In this document: in pieces, positions 44,305-53,722 of the stretch
Layout of the letters: the number at the start of each line of letters is the position of its first letter
Position numbering within the stretch: position 1 is the first letter of the stretch
NCBI RefSeq assembly: GCF_001553455.1
Contig: NZ_BBOX01000001.1
Coordinates: 105,329-169,328, forward strand
Origin: Streptomyces hygroscopicus subsp. hygroscopicus
Lineage (GTDB): Bacteria; Actinomycetota; Actinomycetes; Streptomycetales; Streptomycetaceae
Length of the DNA: 64,000 bases
Direction of reading: 5' to 3'
The notes under the pieces: model-generated
Databases searched by the model: none
What the model was told of the DNA's origin: nothing
Seen by the model: only the letters and a program-made list of their open reading frames with translations
Translations under genes and position numbers: made by a program

Positions 44305-44318
44305 TGGGAGCGCTTCCA
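44305..44318. promoter_or_regulatory. Imperfect CebR box near the repressor gene
   Basis: TGGGAGCGCTTCCA differs from the perfect CebR palindrome by one base and lies 118 nt upstream of the cebR-like start, consistent with autoregulation. Confidence 0.65.
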
Positions 44319-44377
44319 GTCATGGGACTGTAGAGCCTTGCCCTCGCCCTGTGAAGGGGCGAGTTGTACGTCGGCCC

Positions 44378-44406
44378 TTGACAGCTTGACCAGCCCGCAA
44401 CACGAT
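44378..44406 (+). promoter_or_regulatory. Putative cellulase promoter
   Basis: TTGACA (44378-44383) and CACGAT (44401-44406) are separated by 17 bp. Transcription would start near 44413, placing the two CebR boxes just downstream as a roadblock. Confidence 0.5.
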
Positions 44407-44438
44407 ACCGACCACACTCCAAGTGCTCTCAGCGCTAT

Positions 44439-44467
44439 TGGGAGCGCTCCCAGTGGGAGCGCTCCCA
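44439..44467. promoter_or_regulatory. Two perfect CebR operators
   Basis: TGGGAGCGCTCCCA occurs at 44439-44452 and again at 44454-44467, separated by one base. Both copies match the known CebR box exactly and lie about 150 nt before the GH6 gene. Confidence 0.88.
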
Positions 44468-44615
44468 ATGCTCGCTGCCGACCTTCGGACCTGTCCTCCC
44501 GGCCGGAGAGTCGCCGGCACCAGGAGGGCGTCGTACCACCGCACTTCCTCAGCGCGTCGCTCGCTCGTGACCGAGAGCGCGCGACACACCCCTGCCAGGA
44601 AACCGAGGTACAGTC

Positions 44616-45581
44616 ATGCGCCACAGACTCCGCGCCCTGATGGCAGCGCTCTTCGCTCTGCCGCTGGCGCTCGCCATCGCACCGTCCGCCCACGCGGCCG
44701 ACCCGACCACCATGACCAGCGGGTTCTATGTGGACCCCGACTCCAGCGCGAAGAGGTGGGTCGCCGCCAACCCCGGCGACGGCCGGGCACCCGCGATCAA
44801 CGCATCCATCGCCAATACCCCGATGGCCCGCTGGTTCGGCTCCTGGAGCGGCACCATCGGCACCGCCACCGGCGCCTACGCGGGCGCCGCGGACCAGGGG
44901 GACAAACTACCCGTCCTCGTCGCCTACAACATATACAACCGCGACTACTGCGGCGGGCATTCCGCGGGCGGGGCCGCTTCGCCGTCCGCCTACGCGGACT
45001 GGATCGCCCAGTTCGCCGGCGGGATCGCCAGTCGCCCGGCTGTCGTCATCCTCGAACCGGACTCTCTCGGGGACTACGGCTGCATGACCCAGGCTCAGAT
45101 CGACGAGCGCGAGGCCATGCTCACCGGCGCCCTCACCCAGTTCAGCCGCCAGGCCCCCAACACCTGGGTCTACCTCGACGCCGGCAACCCTGGCTGGGCG
45201 GACGCGGCGACCATGGCCCGGCGCCTCCACGAAGCCGGCCTCCGACAGGCCCACGGCTTCTCCCTCAACGTCTCCAACTACTTCACCACGAACGAGAACA
45301 CCGCCTACGGCAACGCCGTCAACCGTGAACTCAACGCCCGTTACGGCTACACCAAGCCGTTCGTCGTGGACACCAGCCGCAACGGCAACGGCTCCAACGG
45401 CCAGTGGTGCAACCCCTCAGGCCGCCGTATCGGCACCCCGACCCAGCTGGGCGGAGGCGCCGAGATGCTCTTGTGGATCAAGACCCCGGGCGAGTCCGAC
45501 GGCAACTGCGGCGTCGGGGCCGGCTCCTCGGCCGGACAGTTCCTCCCCGAGGCCGCCTACAAGATGATCTACGGCTACTGA
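44616..45581 (+). CDS. Secreted GH6 cellulase (endoglucanase/cellobiohydrolase)
   Basis: A 321-residue exported enzyme. The Sec signal is [20 protein letters not shown] (cleavage after about residue 27). The GH6 core has [45 protein letters not shown] (catalytic Asp region), [12 protein letters not shown] and [27 protein letters not shown]. No carbohydrate-binding module is attached, unlike many Streptomyces Cel6 proteins. Expression is likely repressed by the CebR-like protein through the two boxes upstream. It cleaves beta-1,4-glucan. Confidence 0.93.
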   Translation: MRHRLRALMAALFALPLALAIAPSAHAADPTTMTSGFYVDPDSSAKRWVAANPGDGRAPAINASIANTPMARWFGSWSGTIGTATGAYAGAADQGDKLPVLVAYNIYNRDYCGGHSAGGAASPSAYADWIAQFAGGIASRPAVVILEPDSLGDYGCMTQAQIDEREAMLTGALTQFSRQAPNTWVYLDAGNPGWADAATMARRLHEAGLRQAHGFSLNVSNYFTTNENTAYGNAVNRELNARYGYTKPFVVDTSRNGNGSNGQWCNPSGRRIGTPTQLGGGAEMLLWIKTPGESDGNCGVGAGSSAGQFLPEAAYKMIYGY

Positions 45582-46171
45582 TCCAGGACTCCCGTGGCCT
45601 GGCCTGGTTCATCCCCGCCCCGCGACCGGGCCACGGGCACCGCCCGCCACACCCCGGCCCCGAAGTTCTCCGCTTCCGAGCGGCTTGCGGCCAGGCGATC
45701 TCCCGCGCGACGTCCCCGAGCGGTACGCAGTGCCGTCAAGGGGTCCTTGCACCGCGCCCGCCCGGGTCGCGCGGCCTGGCACCGCACCTGATCGCGTTGC
45801 CGAAGAACCCTGCTGGCTCGATCGGCGTGACCTGCGGCGTTTCATCCACGCAGCCGTGCGGGACAGTCCGGCGTCGCCCGCGAATCCGGCGAGAGGTATT
45901 GACGCCGCTCCCCGGTCCCCTACCATCCAGGTTGCTCGGTACTTCGACCCTCGTTCGATATCGCGAACACAGCACAGCTGCTTCACTCGCACAGCTGCTT
46001 CACTCGCACAGCTGCTCCACTCGCACAGCAGGGCACCTCCGGGCCGCGCGGGATACCACAAAGGGGCCGGGCCCGTGCCCGCGGAGCGCGACGAACCGCA
46101 CCCCACCGACAGTCCGGACAGCCTCTGACGGGGCCGGCCGGAACCGCTCACTCAAGAATCCAGAGGTCCTC
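45582..46171. other. Gap between the two plant-polymer hydrolases
   Basis: No gene is supported in these 590 nt. It contains the 17-bp tandem repeat at 45973-46030 and must hold the GH62 promoter. No CebR box is present. Confidence 0.5.
45973..46030. repeat. 17-bp tandem repeat upstream of the GH62 gene
   Basis: CACAGCTGCTTCACTCG is repeated at 45973-45989, 45990-46006 and 46007-46023 (one change), with a partial fourth copy to 46030. It ends 142 nt before the GH62 start. A regulator array or slippage are both possible. Confidence 0.85.
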
Positions 46172-47194
46172 ATGCGCGGAGGAAGGTTCAACCGCAAACG
46201 TCTGTCCGTGATGCTCGGCGCCTCGGTCGCGACCCTGGCCTCGTTGGCGGCCACGCTCGTCGCCAACCCTGCCCAGGCGGCCACCAGCGCGTGTTCTCTC
46301 CCGTCGACGTACCGGTGGACGTCGACGGGTGTGTTGGCGCAGCCGGCCAACGGGTGGGTCTCGCTCAAGGACTTCACCAACGTGGTGTACAACGGCAAGC
46401 ACCTGGTCTACGCGTCGAACGTGTCGGGATCGTCGTACGGCTCGATGAGGTTCAGCCCCTTCACGAACTGGTCGGACATGGCGTCGGCCGGCCAGACCGG
46501 GATGAGCCAGGCCGCGGTGGCGCCCACGCTGTTCTACTTCGCGCCCAAGAACATCTGGGTGCTTGCGTACCAGTGGGGTGCGTGGCCCTTCATCTACCGC
46601 ACGTCGAGCGACCCCACCAACCCCAACGGCTGGTCCTCGCCGCAGCCGCTGTTCACCGGCAGCATCTCCGGCTCCGGCACCGGCCCGATCGACCAGACCC
46701 TGATCGGTGACGGCCAGAACATGTACCTGTTCTTCGCCGGTGACAACGGCAAGATCTACCGGGCGAGCATGCCGATCGGGAACTTCCCGGGCAGCTTCGG
46801 CTCGTCGTACACGACGGTCATGAGCGACTCGACGAACAACTTGTTCGAGGGGGTGCAGGTCTACAAGGTTCAGGACCAGAACCAGTACCTCATGATCGTT
46901 GAGGCGATCGGTGCCAACGGGCGCTACTTCCGCTCGTTCACGTCCTCCAGCCTGAGCGGTTCGTGGACCCCGCAGGCCACCAGCGAAAGCAACCCCTTCG
47001 CGGGCAAGGCCAACAGCGGTGCCACCTGGACCAACGACATCAGCCACGGCGACCTGGTCCGCAACAACCCCGACCAGACCATGACCGTCGACCCCTGTAA
47101 CCTGCAGTTCCTCTACCAGGGCAAGTCCCCCTCCGCGGGCGGTCCCTACGACCAACTGCCCTGGCGGCCGGGTGTCCTGACCCTGCAGCGCTGA
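46172..47194 (+). CDS. Secreted GH62 alpha-L-arabinofuranosidase
   Basis: A 340-residue exported enzyme. The signal peptide reads [26 protein letters not shown] (cleavage near residue 36). The mature five-bladed propeller has the GH62 blocks [59 protein letters not shown] and [15 protein letters not shown]. It removes arabinose side chains from arabinoxylan. No CBM is attached. The ribosome site is AGAGGT before ATG at 46172. It lies downstream of the cellulase but has its own long upstream region. Confidence 0.92.
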   Translation: MRGGRFNRKRLSVMLGASVATLASLAATLVANPAQAATSACSLPSTYRWTSTGVLAQPANGWVSLKDFTNVVYNGKHLVYASNVSGSSYGSMRFSPFTNWSDMASAGQTGMSQAAVAPTLFYFAPKNIWVLAYQWGAWPFIYRTSSDPTNPNGWSSPQPLFTGSISGSGTGPIDQTLIGDGQNMYLFFAGDNGKIYRASMPIGNFPGSFGSSYTTVMSDSTNNLFEGVQVYKVQDQNQYLMIVEAIGANGRYFRSFTSSSLSGSWTPQATSESNPFAGKANSGATWTNDISHGDLVRNNPDQTMTVDPCNLQFLYQGKSPSAGGPYDQLPWRPGVLTLQR

Positions 47195-47197
47195 GAC

Positions 47198-47243
47198 GTG
47201 ATGTGCCTGGCCGCGCCATCCGGGTCGCGACCAGGCACATCAC
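47198..47243 (+). terminator. 13-bp hairpin after the GH62 gene
   Basis: GTGATGTGCCTGG (47198-47210) pairs with CCAGGCACATCAC (47231-47243). The 20-nt loop can itself pair partly. It begins 4 nt after the stop. Confidence 0.75.
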
Positions 47244-47531
47244 CATTGTTCAGGTATGGCGTTTCCTTGGCCCGCGGGAGCGTGAACCGCAGCTCGGTGG
47301 CCTCCGGCCGAGTCGGCACGGTGCTGCGGGGCCGGCCCCGCGGGGCCCGGACGGACCCCCGGTTCCTTCAGTTGCCGTCCGCACACAGGAGATGGGCTCC
47401 GGGTGACAGTTCGACTTGCGCTCCAGTCCTGGCCAGACACTTCATCTCCACTGGTCATCTCACGTCTGCCCGGCTTCGGCCGCTTCTGATTAGCCTCATG
47501 CCGTTTGGAGCGTCTACCTCGAAGGACCCCC
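47244..47531. other. Promoter-containing gap before the phosphoesterase
   Basis: No gene is supported in these 288 nt (the whole gap from the GH62 stop is 337 nt). No clear promoter was identified. Confidence 0.4.
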
Positions 47532-49502
47532 ATGTGCATCCACAGTGACCGGCCGTCTCCTGACACGGCCGGCCGGAATCGTCGTGGTTTTCTGCGCAAC
47601 GCAGCGCTGGCCGGTGCGGGAGCGGCAGTCGCCGGAGCCGGCGTGTCCCCGCTCGGCGTCACGCCCGCATTCGCCGCGGACACCCCCAGAACCGGCAGGA
47701 CCGGCAGGACCGGCAGGACCGGCACATGGAGACCGGATTCGACCTCCCTCCAGTTCACCCTCGCCGTCATGCCGGACACCCAGTTCCTGTACTGGGGCAG
47801 CCAGGACAGCGTCAACCGGACGCCGCAGGAGGAATCGTTCCGCTACATCATCCGCAACAGCGGGAGGGACACGGACAACATCGTGTTCATGGCGCACCTC
47901 GGTGACCTGACGCAGGATGCCGACCCGTTGTCGTTCCAGCAGGTCGGCAAGGCGTTCGCGGTGCTGGACGCGCACGGCGCCGCGTACAGCGTGGTGGCCG
48001 GCAATCACGACGTGTCCGGCGATGACAGCCGTGGAGATACGCCGTACCTGCGGACCCTGGGCCCGAAGCGGTTCAAGCGCTCGAAGACGTTCGCCGGGTC
48101 GGACGCGACGGGCTACAACACCGCGCACATCTTCCAGGCTGCCGGCCGCTCGTGGCTGGTGCTGGCCCTGGACTGGCGGACCACCGACCAGGGCTTCGCG
48201 TGGGCCAATGGCGTGATCAAGGCCCACCCCACGATGCCGGTGATCCTCACGGCGCACGACATCGTCTACTCGGACTACGACGACAACGTTTTCCCGTACG
48301 AGTCCGGCGACCCGGAGAACAATGCCGCGCTCTCCGCATACGGCCAGACGGTCTGGGACGAACTGATCAAGAATAACGACCAGATCTTCCTGACCGTCAA
48401 CGGCCACTACTGGCCGTCCGGACGCACTACGAAGAAGAACGCCGCCGGCAACGACGTGCACATGCACATCACGAACTACCAGAACCGCTACTTCGGCGGT
48501 GGCGGCATGATCCGGCTGTACCACTTCGATCTGGCCCGCAACACCATCGACGTCGAGACGATCAACCCGTGGATCCTGGCCCAGGCCCCGGAGTCCCGCA
48601 ACCAGCTGGCCGCCGAGCACGCCCGGATCACCGGCCCGGTCGACGACTTCTCGATCGCGATCGACTTCGAAAAGCGGTTCTCCAGCTTCATCCCGGTTCC
48701 GGTCCGGCCCGCCCGGCCGGCCGCCGAGGAACTGGTGAAGGGAACGCTGGCGTACTGGCGCTTCGACGGCCAGGGGGCGCCCGGCACCCCGCTCAGCGCG
48801 GGCCAGACCATCCGCGATCTGTCCGGCAAGGGCAACGATCTGACGGCGGTGACCGTGCCGGGCACCGCCGCCGATGCGCTGACCTGGTCCGCCGACCACC
48901 ACCCCGACCAGCCCGGGCACGCCAGCCTGAAGTTCGCCGGCGGCAGGAACCCGCTGCACGGCACGTACCTGACCACGGGGCCGAAGGCTCCGCTGAACAC
49001 CGAGACGTTCAGGTCCGGGTACACCCTCGAGACCTTCGTGATGATGCCGTTGGACTGGGACGCGGGCAGCAACGGCTGGGCGGCGATACTCAGTCGTCGG
49101 GGTTCCGCCGGGGCCGCCGGCAAGCACGGCAGGAACACCAACCCGAACGAGCCCGTGGTCCAGCTCGCCATCTCCAACAACGGCCGCGAGCCGCAGTTCA
49201 ACCACTACCCGCTGAACGCCACCTATCCGACGACCAACTGGGGTCACGGCTTGGTGGAACTCACGTGGTGGCACCTTGCGGTGGTCAACGACGGCCGTTA
49301 CACCAAGCTGTACGTCGAGGGCGCCCCGGTCGTCGACAACCCGAAGCGGGTGTCGGTCGGCCTCACCTCGCTCGGGCTGCCCTGGCTGCTGGGCGGCCAC
49401 GAGAGCGCGGGGGCCATCGACATCGTCTTCCACGGCAACGTCGGTGACACCCGCATCGTGAATCGCCCCTTGCCCGTCGACGAATTCCTGACCGCCGGTT
49501 AA
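47532..49502 (+). CDS. Tat-exported metallophosphoesterase with LamG-like domain
   Basis: A 656-residue exported protein. The twin-arginine signal is NRRGFLRNAALAGAGAAVAGAG, followed by a short Thr-Gly-Arg repeat. The calcineurin-like domain (residues 75-390) has VMPDTQFLYWG, AHLGDLTQDAD, VVAGNHDVSG, LTAHDIVY and VNGHYWPSG, the five metal-ligand motifs. A concanavalin A/LamG-like domain follows (about 415-650; GTLAYWRFDGQG, GYTLETFVMMPLDW, LAVVNDGRYTKLYVEG). ATG has AAGGA 6 nt upstream. Extracellular phosphate release from a bound polymer is likely. Confidence 0.9.
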   Translation: MCIHSDRPSPDTAGRNRRGFLRNAALAGAGAAVAGAGVSPLGVTPAFAADTPRTGRTGRTGRTGTWRPDSTSLQFTLAVMPDTQFLYWGSQDSVNRTPQEESFRYIIRNSGRDTDNIVFMAHLGDLTQDADPLSFQQVGKAFAVLDAHGAAYSVVAGNHDVSGDDSRGDTPYLRTLGPKRFKRSKTFAGSDATGYNTAHIFQAAGRSWLVLALDWRTTDQGFAWANGVIKAHPTMPVILTAHDIVYSDYDDNVFPYESGDPENNAALSAYGQTVWDELIKNNDQIFLTVNGHYWPSGRTTKKNAAGNDVHMHITNYQNRYFGGGGMIRLYHFDLARNTIDVETINPWILAQAPESRNQLAAEHARITGPVDDFSIAIDFEKRFSSFIPVPVRPARPAAEELVKGTLAYWRFDGQGAPGTPLSAGQTIRDLSGKGNDLTAVTVPGTAADALTWSADHHPDQPGHASLKFAGGRNPLHGTYLTTGPKAPLNTETFRSGYTLETFVMMPLDWDAGSNGWAAILSRRGSAGAAGKHGRNTNPNEPVVQLAISNNGREPQFNHYPLNATYPTTNWGHGLVELTWWHLAVVNDGRYTKLYVEGAPVVDNPKRVSVGLTSLGLPWLLGGHESAGAIDIVFHGNVGDTRIVNRPLPVDEFLTAG

Positions 49503-49730
49503 GGCGGATTCTTCCGGCGCTTTCCATTCTGCTGTTCCTCCCCGCTCCTCCCGTACCTCTCGTCTCCGGGCGTCCACCGGCCGGAGACGAGGGGAGCCGT
49601 CGGCGAAGGCGTTCCGGCATGGCAGTTCGATATGCTGTTCGATCCGCGGATGCGGGGCAGTGCGATTACGCTATTCCCCTGACTCCGGAGTACATGATTC
49701 CGGAGAAAAAGCGATAGGGGTGGAATACAG

Positions 49731-50033
49731 ATGTCCGTAAGCATGTCGCACGGTGTCCGTACCGTCGTCACATCCTTCGCGATCGCCGCCGCGATCACCG
49801 TGGGCGCACCGTTGGCCGGAGTTCACGCGGACTCGGTGGCGGTAAGGACGTACAGCGCGACGGTCAAGTGTGCCAAGGTGCGTATCAGTGACAACCACGG
49901 CACCGGCTTTGTGTATGGGCATGGGAAGGGAAGGACCAAGCCCTCAGCAGTGAAGGACGCGAAGAAAGACGCGAACGAGCGGGTCGGCAGGGGCTACCGC
50001 GCCAAGCACTGCCGGACCGTCAGTGCCAGCTAA
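49731..50033 (+). CDS. Small secreted basic protein
   Basis: A 100-residue protein. The signal peptide runs to about residue 33 (TVVTSFAIAAAITVGAPLAGVHA). The mature part is basic (GHGKGRTKPSAVKDAKKDANERVG) with two Cys. The AT-richer leader at 49660-49730 contains a CTCCGGA/TCCGGAG inverted repeat. No family was recognised; a pattern of K/R-rich segments with two Cys suggests a small disulfide-bonded extracellular protein. Confidence 0.6.
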   Translation: MSVSMSHGVRTVVTSFAIAAAITVGAPLAGVHADSVAVRTYSATVKCAKVRISDNHGTGFVYGHGKGRTKPSAVKDAKKDANERVGRGYRAKHCRTVSAS

Positions 50034-50067
50034 AGGACAGCGCCCGTGAGGACCAGGAGCCGGAGAG

Positions 50068-50529
50068 ATGGATTTGTTCGAGCTGCGTCTTGGTGTGTAC
50101 GCCAGTCGGCCGGATACCGAGGCCCTGGCGGACAAGGCATGTCGGCTGCTGGACGAGTATGCGGCGTCGGGAAGGTCTGCGGTCGTGAAGTGGACACTCG
50201 CCGCCGCCCTCGCTGATCAGCCGGCCGAACCGGGCAGCAGCGAAGAGCTGACGGTGGCCGGGCTGTACGAGGAACTACCGGAGCAGTGGAGCGAGGAGCA
50301 CCCGGGAGAGGATCCTGGTGGCAGGGCTGTCACGGAATTGCGCGTCGGCCTGCTCGGGGACCCTGAGCAGGCCCAAGAGTTGCTCGGTGACCTCAGCGCA
50401 CTCGCCTGCCCCGATCCCGAACACTCCGGTGTGTGCAGTATTCCGTGGTCAGCGGATTTCATCCAACCATTCGATGAGCACTATCGGGCCTACCTCGAGT
50501 CCCAATACGGGAATCTCCGTAGTTGTTGA
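50068..50529 (+). CDS. Hypothetical acidic protein
   Basis: A 153-residue acidic protein (MDLFELRLGVYASRPDTEAL) with no signal peptide, membrane segment or known domain. It follows the small secreted protein by 34 nt, with GGAGAG before the ATG, so it may be co-transcribed. An immunity- or SMI1-like helper is conceivable from size and charge, but there is no direct support. Confidence 0.6.
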   Translation: MDLFELRLGVYASRPDTEALADKACRLLDEYAASGRSAVVKWTLAAALADQPAEPGSSEELTVAGLYEELPEQWSEEHPGEDPGGRAVTELRVGLLGDPEQAQELLGDLSALACPDPEHSGVCSIPWSADFIQPFDEHYRAYLESQYGNLRSC

Positions 50530-50871
50530 TGCGATGAGACCGCGGCCCCGGCCCGAGCAGCCACGGCGGTGCAGGGCACGGCGTTGGGCAGATGCCCTGC
50601 CCGCGCCCTTTCTTGGGCGTTGAGCCGCCCCCTGGGGCCGCCCCAGGAGAGGCCGCCCCAGGGGGCGCCGAAGCCATGCCCTCCTCGAACACCAGCCGGA
50701 CGGGGCAGACGACTTCGGTGCGGTGCCTCGGCGATGAGGTCGATGGTGTCCTGTGGTGTGTTCTCAATGCGAGCGGTCAGTCATCGGCGCGCCAACTCCA
50801 GTCCTCGCCCGAGACGGTGCTCGCCCCAGACGGTGCCCACCAAGAGCAGACTCAGTGCCCCGGCGGGGATC
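50530..50871. other. Convergent gap with GC hairpin
   Basis: No gene is supported. GCCCCCTGGGG (50626-50636) pairs with CCCCAGGGGGC (50655-50665); this is a likely terminator between the hypothetical gene and the minus-strand HxlR gene. Confidence 0.55.
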
Positions 50872-51252
50872 TCAGTCGCTCTGGGCGACCGGCTCGGGAC
50901 CGGCGTCGAGCGCATCGAGCACGGCGTCGCCGTTCGCCATCGCCCACTCGGTCAGCATGTGGATCGGATCGATCAACGTCGCCCCGAGCGGGGTGAGCTC
51001 GTACTCGACGCGGGGCGGCGCCTCGGCGTAGGCGTGGCGGCGGACGAGTCCGTGCGCCTCGAGCCGCCGGAGCGTCTGGGTGAGCATCTTGCGGGAGATG
51101 CCGCCGATCAGCTCGATCAGCTCGCCATGGCGCACCGGGCCCTCGCTGAGGCCGTAGAGCACGACCACCGTCCACTTGTCGGCGATCAGCTCGACCGCCA
51201 GACGCGCCGGACAGTCGGCGAGAAAGAAATCACCGGGACCGAAACCGCTCAT
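50872..51252 (-). CDS. HxlR-family winged-helix regulator
   Basis: A 126-residue MarR-like regulator. CPARLAVELIADKWTVVVLYGLSEGPVRHGELIELIGGISRKMLTQTLRRLEAHGLVRR is the HxlR domain, with the conserved N-terminal Cys14 that in some members senses aldehydes or quinones. It diverges from an oxidoreductase gene with a 77-nt gap between them, so redox-responsive control of that gene is likely. Confidence 0.87.
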   Translation of the reverse strand: MSGFGPGDFFLADCPARLAVELIADKWTVVVLYGLSEGPVRHGELIELIGGISRKMLTQTLRRLEAHGLVRRHAYAEAPPRVEYELTPLGATLIDPIHMLTEWAMANGDAVLDALDAGPEPVAQSD

Positions 51253-51329
51253 GGCGCCAAAGGTACCTGCTGGTTCCTATCGCAAACATAGCCTGGGTTC
51301 TCTTCCCCCCTGCCAGAACCAGGAGAGTC

Positions 51330-52262
51330 ATGCGAGTCATCACCCAACACACGCTCGGCGGTCCCGAGGTGCTCACCATCGTGGAGGCGCCCGAGCCCCA
51401 GCCCCTCCCGACCGAGGTTCTCGTCCGCGTCAAGGCGATCGGACTGAACCCGCTGGAGGCGCTCCTGCGCGCCGGCGCGTTCCCGCCGCTGATCGGCCGG
51501 CCGCCGTTCATCCTCGGCTGGGACATCAGCGGCGTGGTCGAGGAGGCACCGCGGACGTGGCGGTTCAGGCCCGGTGACGAGGTGTTCGGGATGCCGCTGT
51601 TCCCGCGGCCGGCGAGCGCGTACGCCGAGGTCGTGTCGGCGCCGGCGCTGCACCTGGTACGCAAGCCGGCGTCACTCTCGCACGTCGAGGCGTCGGCGCT
51701 GCCGATCGTCGGGCTGACGGCGTGGCAGGGGCTCGTCGATCTCGGCGGCGTGACCGAGGGCGACCGCGTCCTGGTCCACGGCGGTGGTGGCGGGATCGGT
51801 CACGTCGCGATCCAGATCGCGAAGGCGCTCGGCGCGCACGTGATCGCGACCGCCGGCGGGAGCAAGCGGGCGTTCGTCGAGGGGTTCGGCGCCGACGAGG
51901 TGATCGACTACACGGCCGTCGACTTCACCGAGGCGGTCCGCGACATCGATGTCGTGCTCGACACGATCGGCGGCGACACCGCCGAGCGGTCGCTCGAAGT
52001 GCTCCGGCCAGGAGGTCACCTGGTGACGGCGGTCGCCATGGAGGATTCGGAGCTCGCCGCCGCGTACGAGGCGGCCGGCATGCGCTTCAGTGGCATCGCG
52101 GTCGACCCCGATCCGGTCGCCCTGCGAGGTCTCGTCGAACTCGTCGAACAGGGCAGGCTCCGGGTCCATGTGCAGGAGACGTTCCCGTTCGAGCGCGTCG
52201 CCGACGCGCACCGGCTGCTCGACGGCGGTCATCTCCAGGGCAAGCTCGTGCTCACCGTTTGA
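51330..52262 (+). CDS. Quinone oxidoreductase-like MDR protein
   Basis: A 310-residue medium-chain dehydrogenase/reductase without Zn ligands. ALLRAGAFPPLIGRPPFILGWDISGVVEE is the GroES-like part, VLVHGGGGGIGHVAIQIAKALGAHVIAT the NADPH-binding Rossmann motif, and GKLVLTV the typical end. It resembles QorA/zeta-crystallin reductases of quinones and enals. The 13-bp tandem repeat at the end runs through its stop codon. Divergent HxlR control is inferred. Confidence 0.88.
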   Translation: MRVITQHTLGGPEVLTIVEAPEPQPLPTEVLVRVKAIGLNPLEALLRAGAFPPLIGRPPFILGWDISGVVEEAPRTWRFRPGDEVFGMPLFPRPASAYAEVVSAPALHLVRKPASLSHVEASALPIVGLTAWQGLVDLGGVTEGDRVLVHGGGGGIGHVAIQIAKALGAHVIATAGGSKRAFVEGFGADEVIDYTAVDFTEAVRDIDVVLDTIGGDTAERSLEVLRPGGHLVTAVAMEDSELAAAYEAAGMRFSGIAVDPDPVALRGLVELVEQGRLRVHVQETFPFERVADAHRLLDGGHLQGKLVLTV

Positions 52263-52292
52263 TCCAACCGTTTGATCCAACCGTTTGATCCA
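52255..52292. repeat. 13-bp tandem repeat across a stop codon
   Basis: CCGTTTGATCCAA is repeated at 52255-52267 and 52268-52280 with a third copy to 52292. The TGA of the oxidoreductase lies in the first copy; every copy contains a TGA, so repeat expansion does not change the protein end. Confidence 0.9.
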
Positions 52293-52585
52293 GGGCCGTC
52301 CTTCTCGATGGGCCGGGGCCCAAGCGCCCATGGCCCCGACGGCCCGGCGGCGGTTGGTCGCTGCGTGGACGAGCGATTGGTCACTGCGTGGACGAGGCGC
52401 GGCTGTGGCGGCTGTTCGAGGGCCAGGGCGAGCGGGGGCCGCTGGTCACCCGCGGCGAGGCACTCGCGGCCATAGGGGTGCCGCAGTGGCTCGGCGCACA
52501 GGGCTGCGAGTCGGGCGGCGAGTCGGCCGACGTCGCGGCCGGGCCGGCAGGGAAGCCCGGCCGCCGACTGCCCGCCGAGCAGGCC

Positions 52586-53722
52586 CTATCCCGCGGGCTC
52601 GCCGCTGACCGGCCACCGCCGGCCGGTGTGCGCGTCCCGGCACCAGGCGTACTGGCCGTCCGGCTCCACGGTCAGGCCGTAGTCGTACAGCTGCGGCTCG
52701 CCGAGCCGCAGCCACTCGTCCCAGGCGGCTTCGAGCTCATCGGCGAGGCGCCGCGGGCCGCCTTGGGCCGCGCTCGAGCGGCCGCCACCGATGGCGGACA
52801 GCACCGCCCAGGACGAGGCGCCGTCGTGGAGCCAGGCGTTCAGCCCGTCGTCGTCCTCGGCCAGCGTGACCTGGACCTCCGGCAGGGCGACGCGGAGTGC
52901 GAACCGCAGGTGCCAGTCCGCCTGGAGCGGAGTGAGGTCGCGGGTGACGGGCCGCTCGTCGGCGGCCGGGCCGTCGCCGCGTACCTGGGCGAAGTCGCGA
53001 GCGCGGCTGGTGCCGCGGACGGGCATGAAGGTGGCCAGGCCCTGGACCCAGCCGGACGCCGACCGGCCGTCGTCGGCCACGGTGAGGGCGACGTGCCCGA
53101 GCCGACCCCACGGGGTGACGATCCGTCCGCCGGGCCGGGTCTGCTCGATCCACGCCCACGGGACGCGGTCGACCGCGTACGTGGAGATCACCCGGTCGTA
53201 CGGCGCGCCCATGGGCCAGCCCGTGCTGCCGTCGCCGAGGTGTACGGCCACGTTGGCGCCGGCTGTCGTGAGCCGCTCGGCCGCGGCCGCGGCCAGCTCG
53301 GCGTCGACCTCGACACTCACCACCTGTCCGGGGCCGGCGCGGTGGGCGAGGAGAGCGGCGTTCCAGCCGGTGCCGGTTCCGAGTTCCAGCACTCGCTGGC
53401 CGGGCTCCACCAGCAGGGAGTCCAGCATGTCCACCACGACGGCCTGACAGGACAGGCTGGACGACGGCAGGCCGTCGCTGATCTGGGTGACCGCGGCCGT
53501 GTCCGGGGAGCCGTACACCTCGGCTGCCCACCGCTCGGGATCGGTTCTCCGGCCGACCGGTACGTAGGCGCGGCCGTCCCAGTGCCAGAGCTGGTCCGGC
53601 GCGAACCGGTGTCGGGGGACGGCGCCGACGGCCTGTCTGATCCACGGGGCCCGGTCGGGCCAGGCGCCGCGCTGGTCCATGGCGGCATCCAGCGCGGCCC
53701 GCAGCTGTTCGTGATCGGTCAC
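52586..53722 (-). CDS. Protein-isoaspartate methyltransferase homologue, RiPP-associated type
   Basis: A 378-residue SAM methyltransferase. Residues 1-230 match the PIMT fold: AVPRHRFAPD, TQISDGLPSSSLSCQAVVVDMLDSL, motif I LELGTGTGWNAALLAHRAG (112-130) and WIEQTRPGGRIVTPWG. Canonical PIMT is about 215 residues; here about 150 further residues follow, ending in a Trp/Tyr-rich segment (YDYGLTVEPDGQYAWCRDAHTGRRWP). The GTG start (53720-53722) overlaps the stop of a 37-residue peptide gene as GTGA. This layout is that of methyltransferases that convert Asp in a peptide to aspartimide/isoaspartate, so a RiPP function is proposed rather than protein repair. Confidence 0.85.
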   Translation of the reverse strand: MTDHEQLRAALDAAMDQRGAWPDRAPWIRQAVGAVPRHRFAPDQLWHWDGRAYVPVGRRTDPERWAAEVYGSPDTAAVTQISDGLPSSSLSCQAVVVDMLDSLLVEPGQRVLELGTGTGWNAALLAHRAGPGQVVSVEVDAELAAAAAERLTTAGANVAVHLGDGSTGWPMGAPYDRVISTYAVDRVPWAWIEQTRPGGRIVTPWGRLGHVALTVADDGRSASGWVQGLATFMPVRGTSRARDFAQVRGDGPAADERPVTRDLTPLQADWHLRFALRVALPEVQVTLAEDDDGLNAWLHDGASSWAVLSAIGGGRSSAAQGGPRRLADELEAAWDEWLRLGEPQLYDYGLTVEPDGQYAWCRDAHTGRRWPVSGEPAG

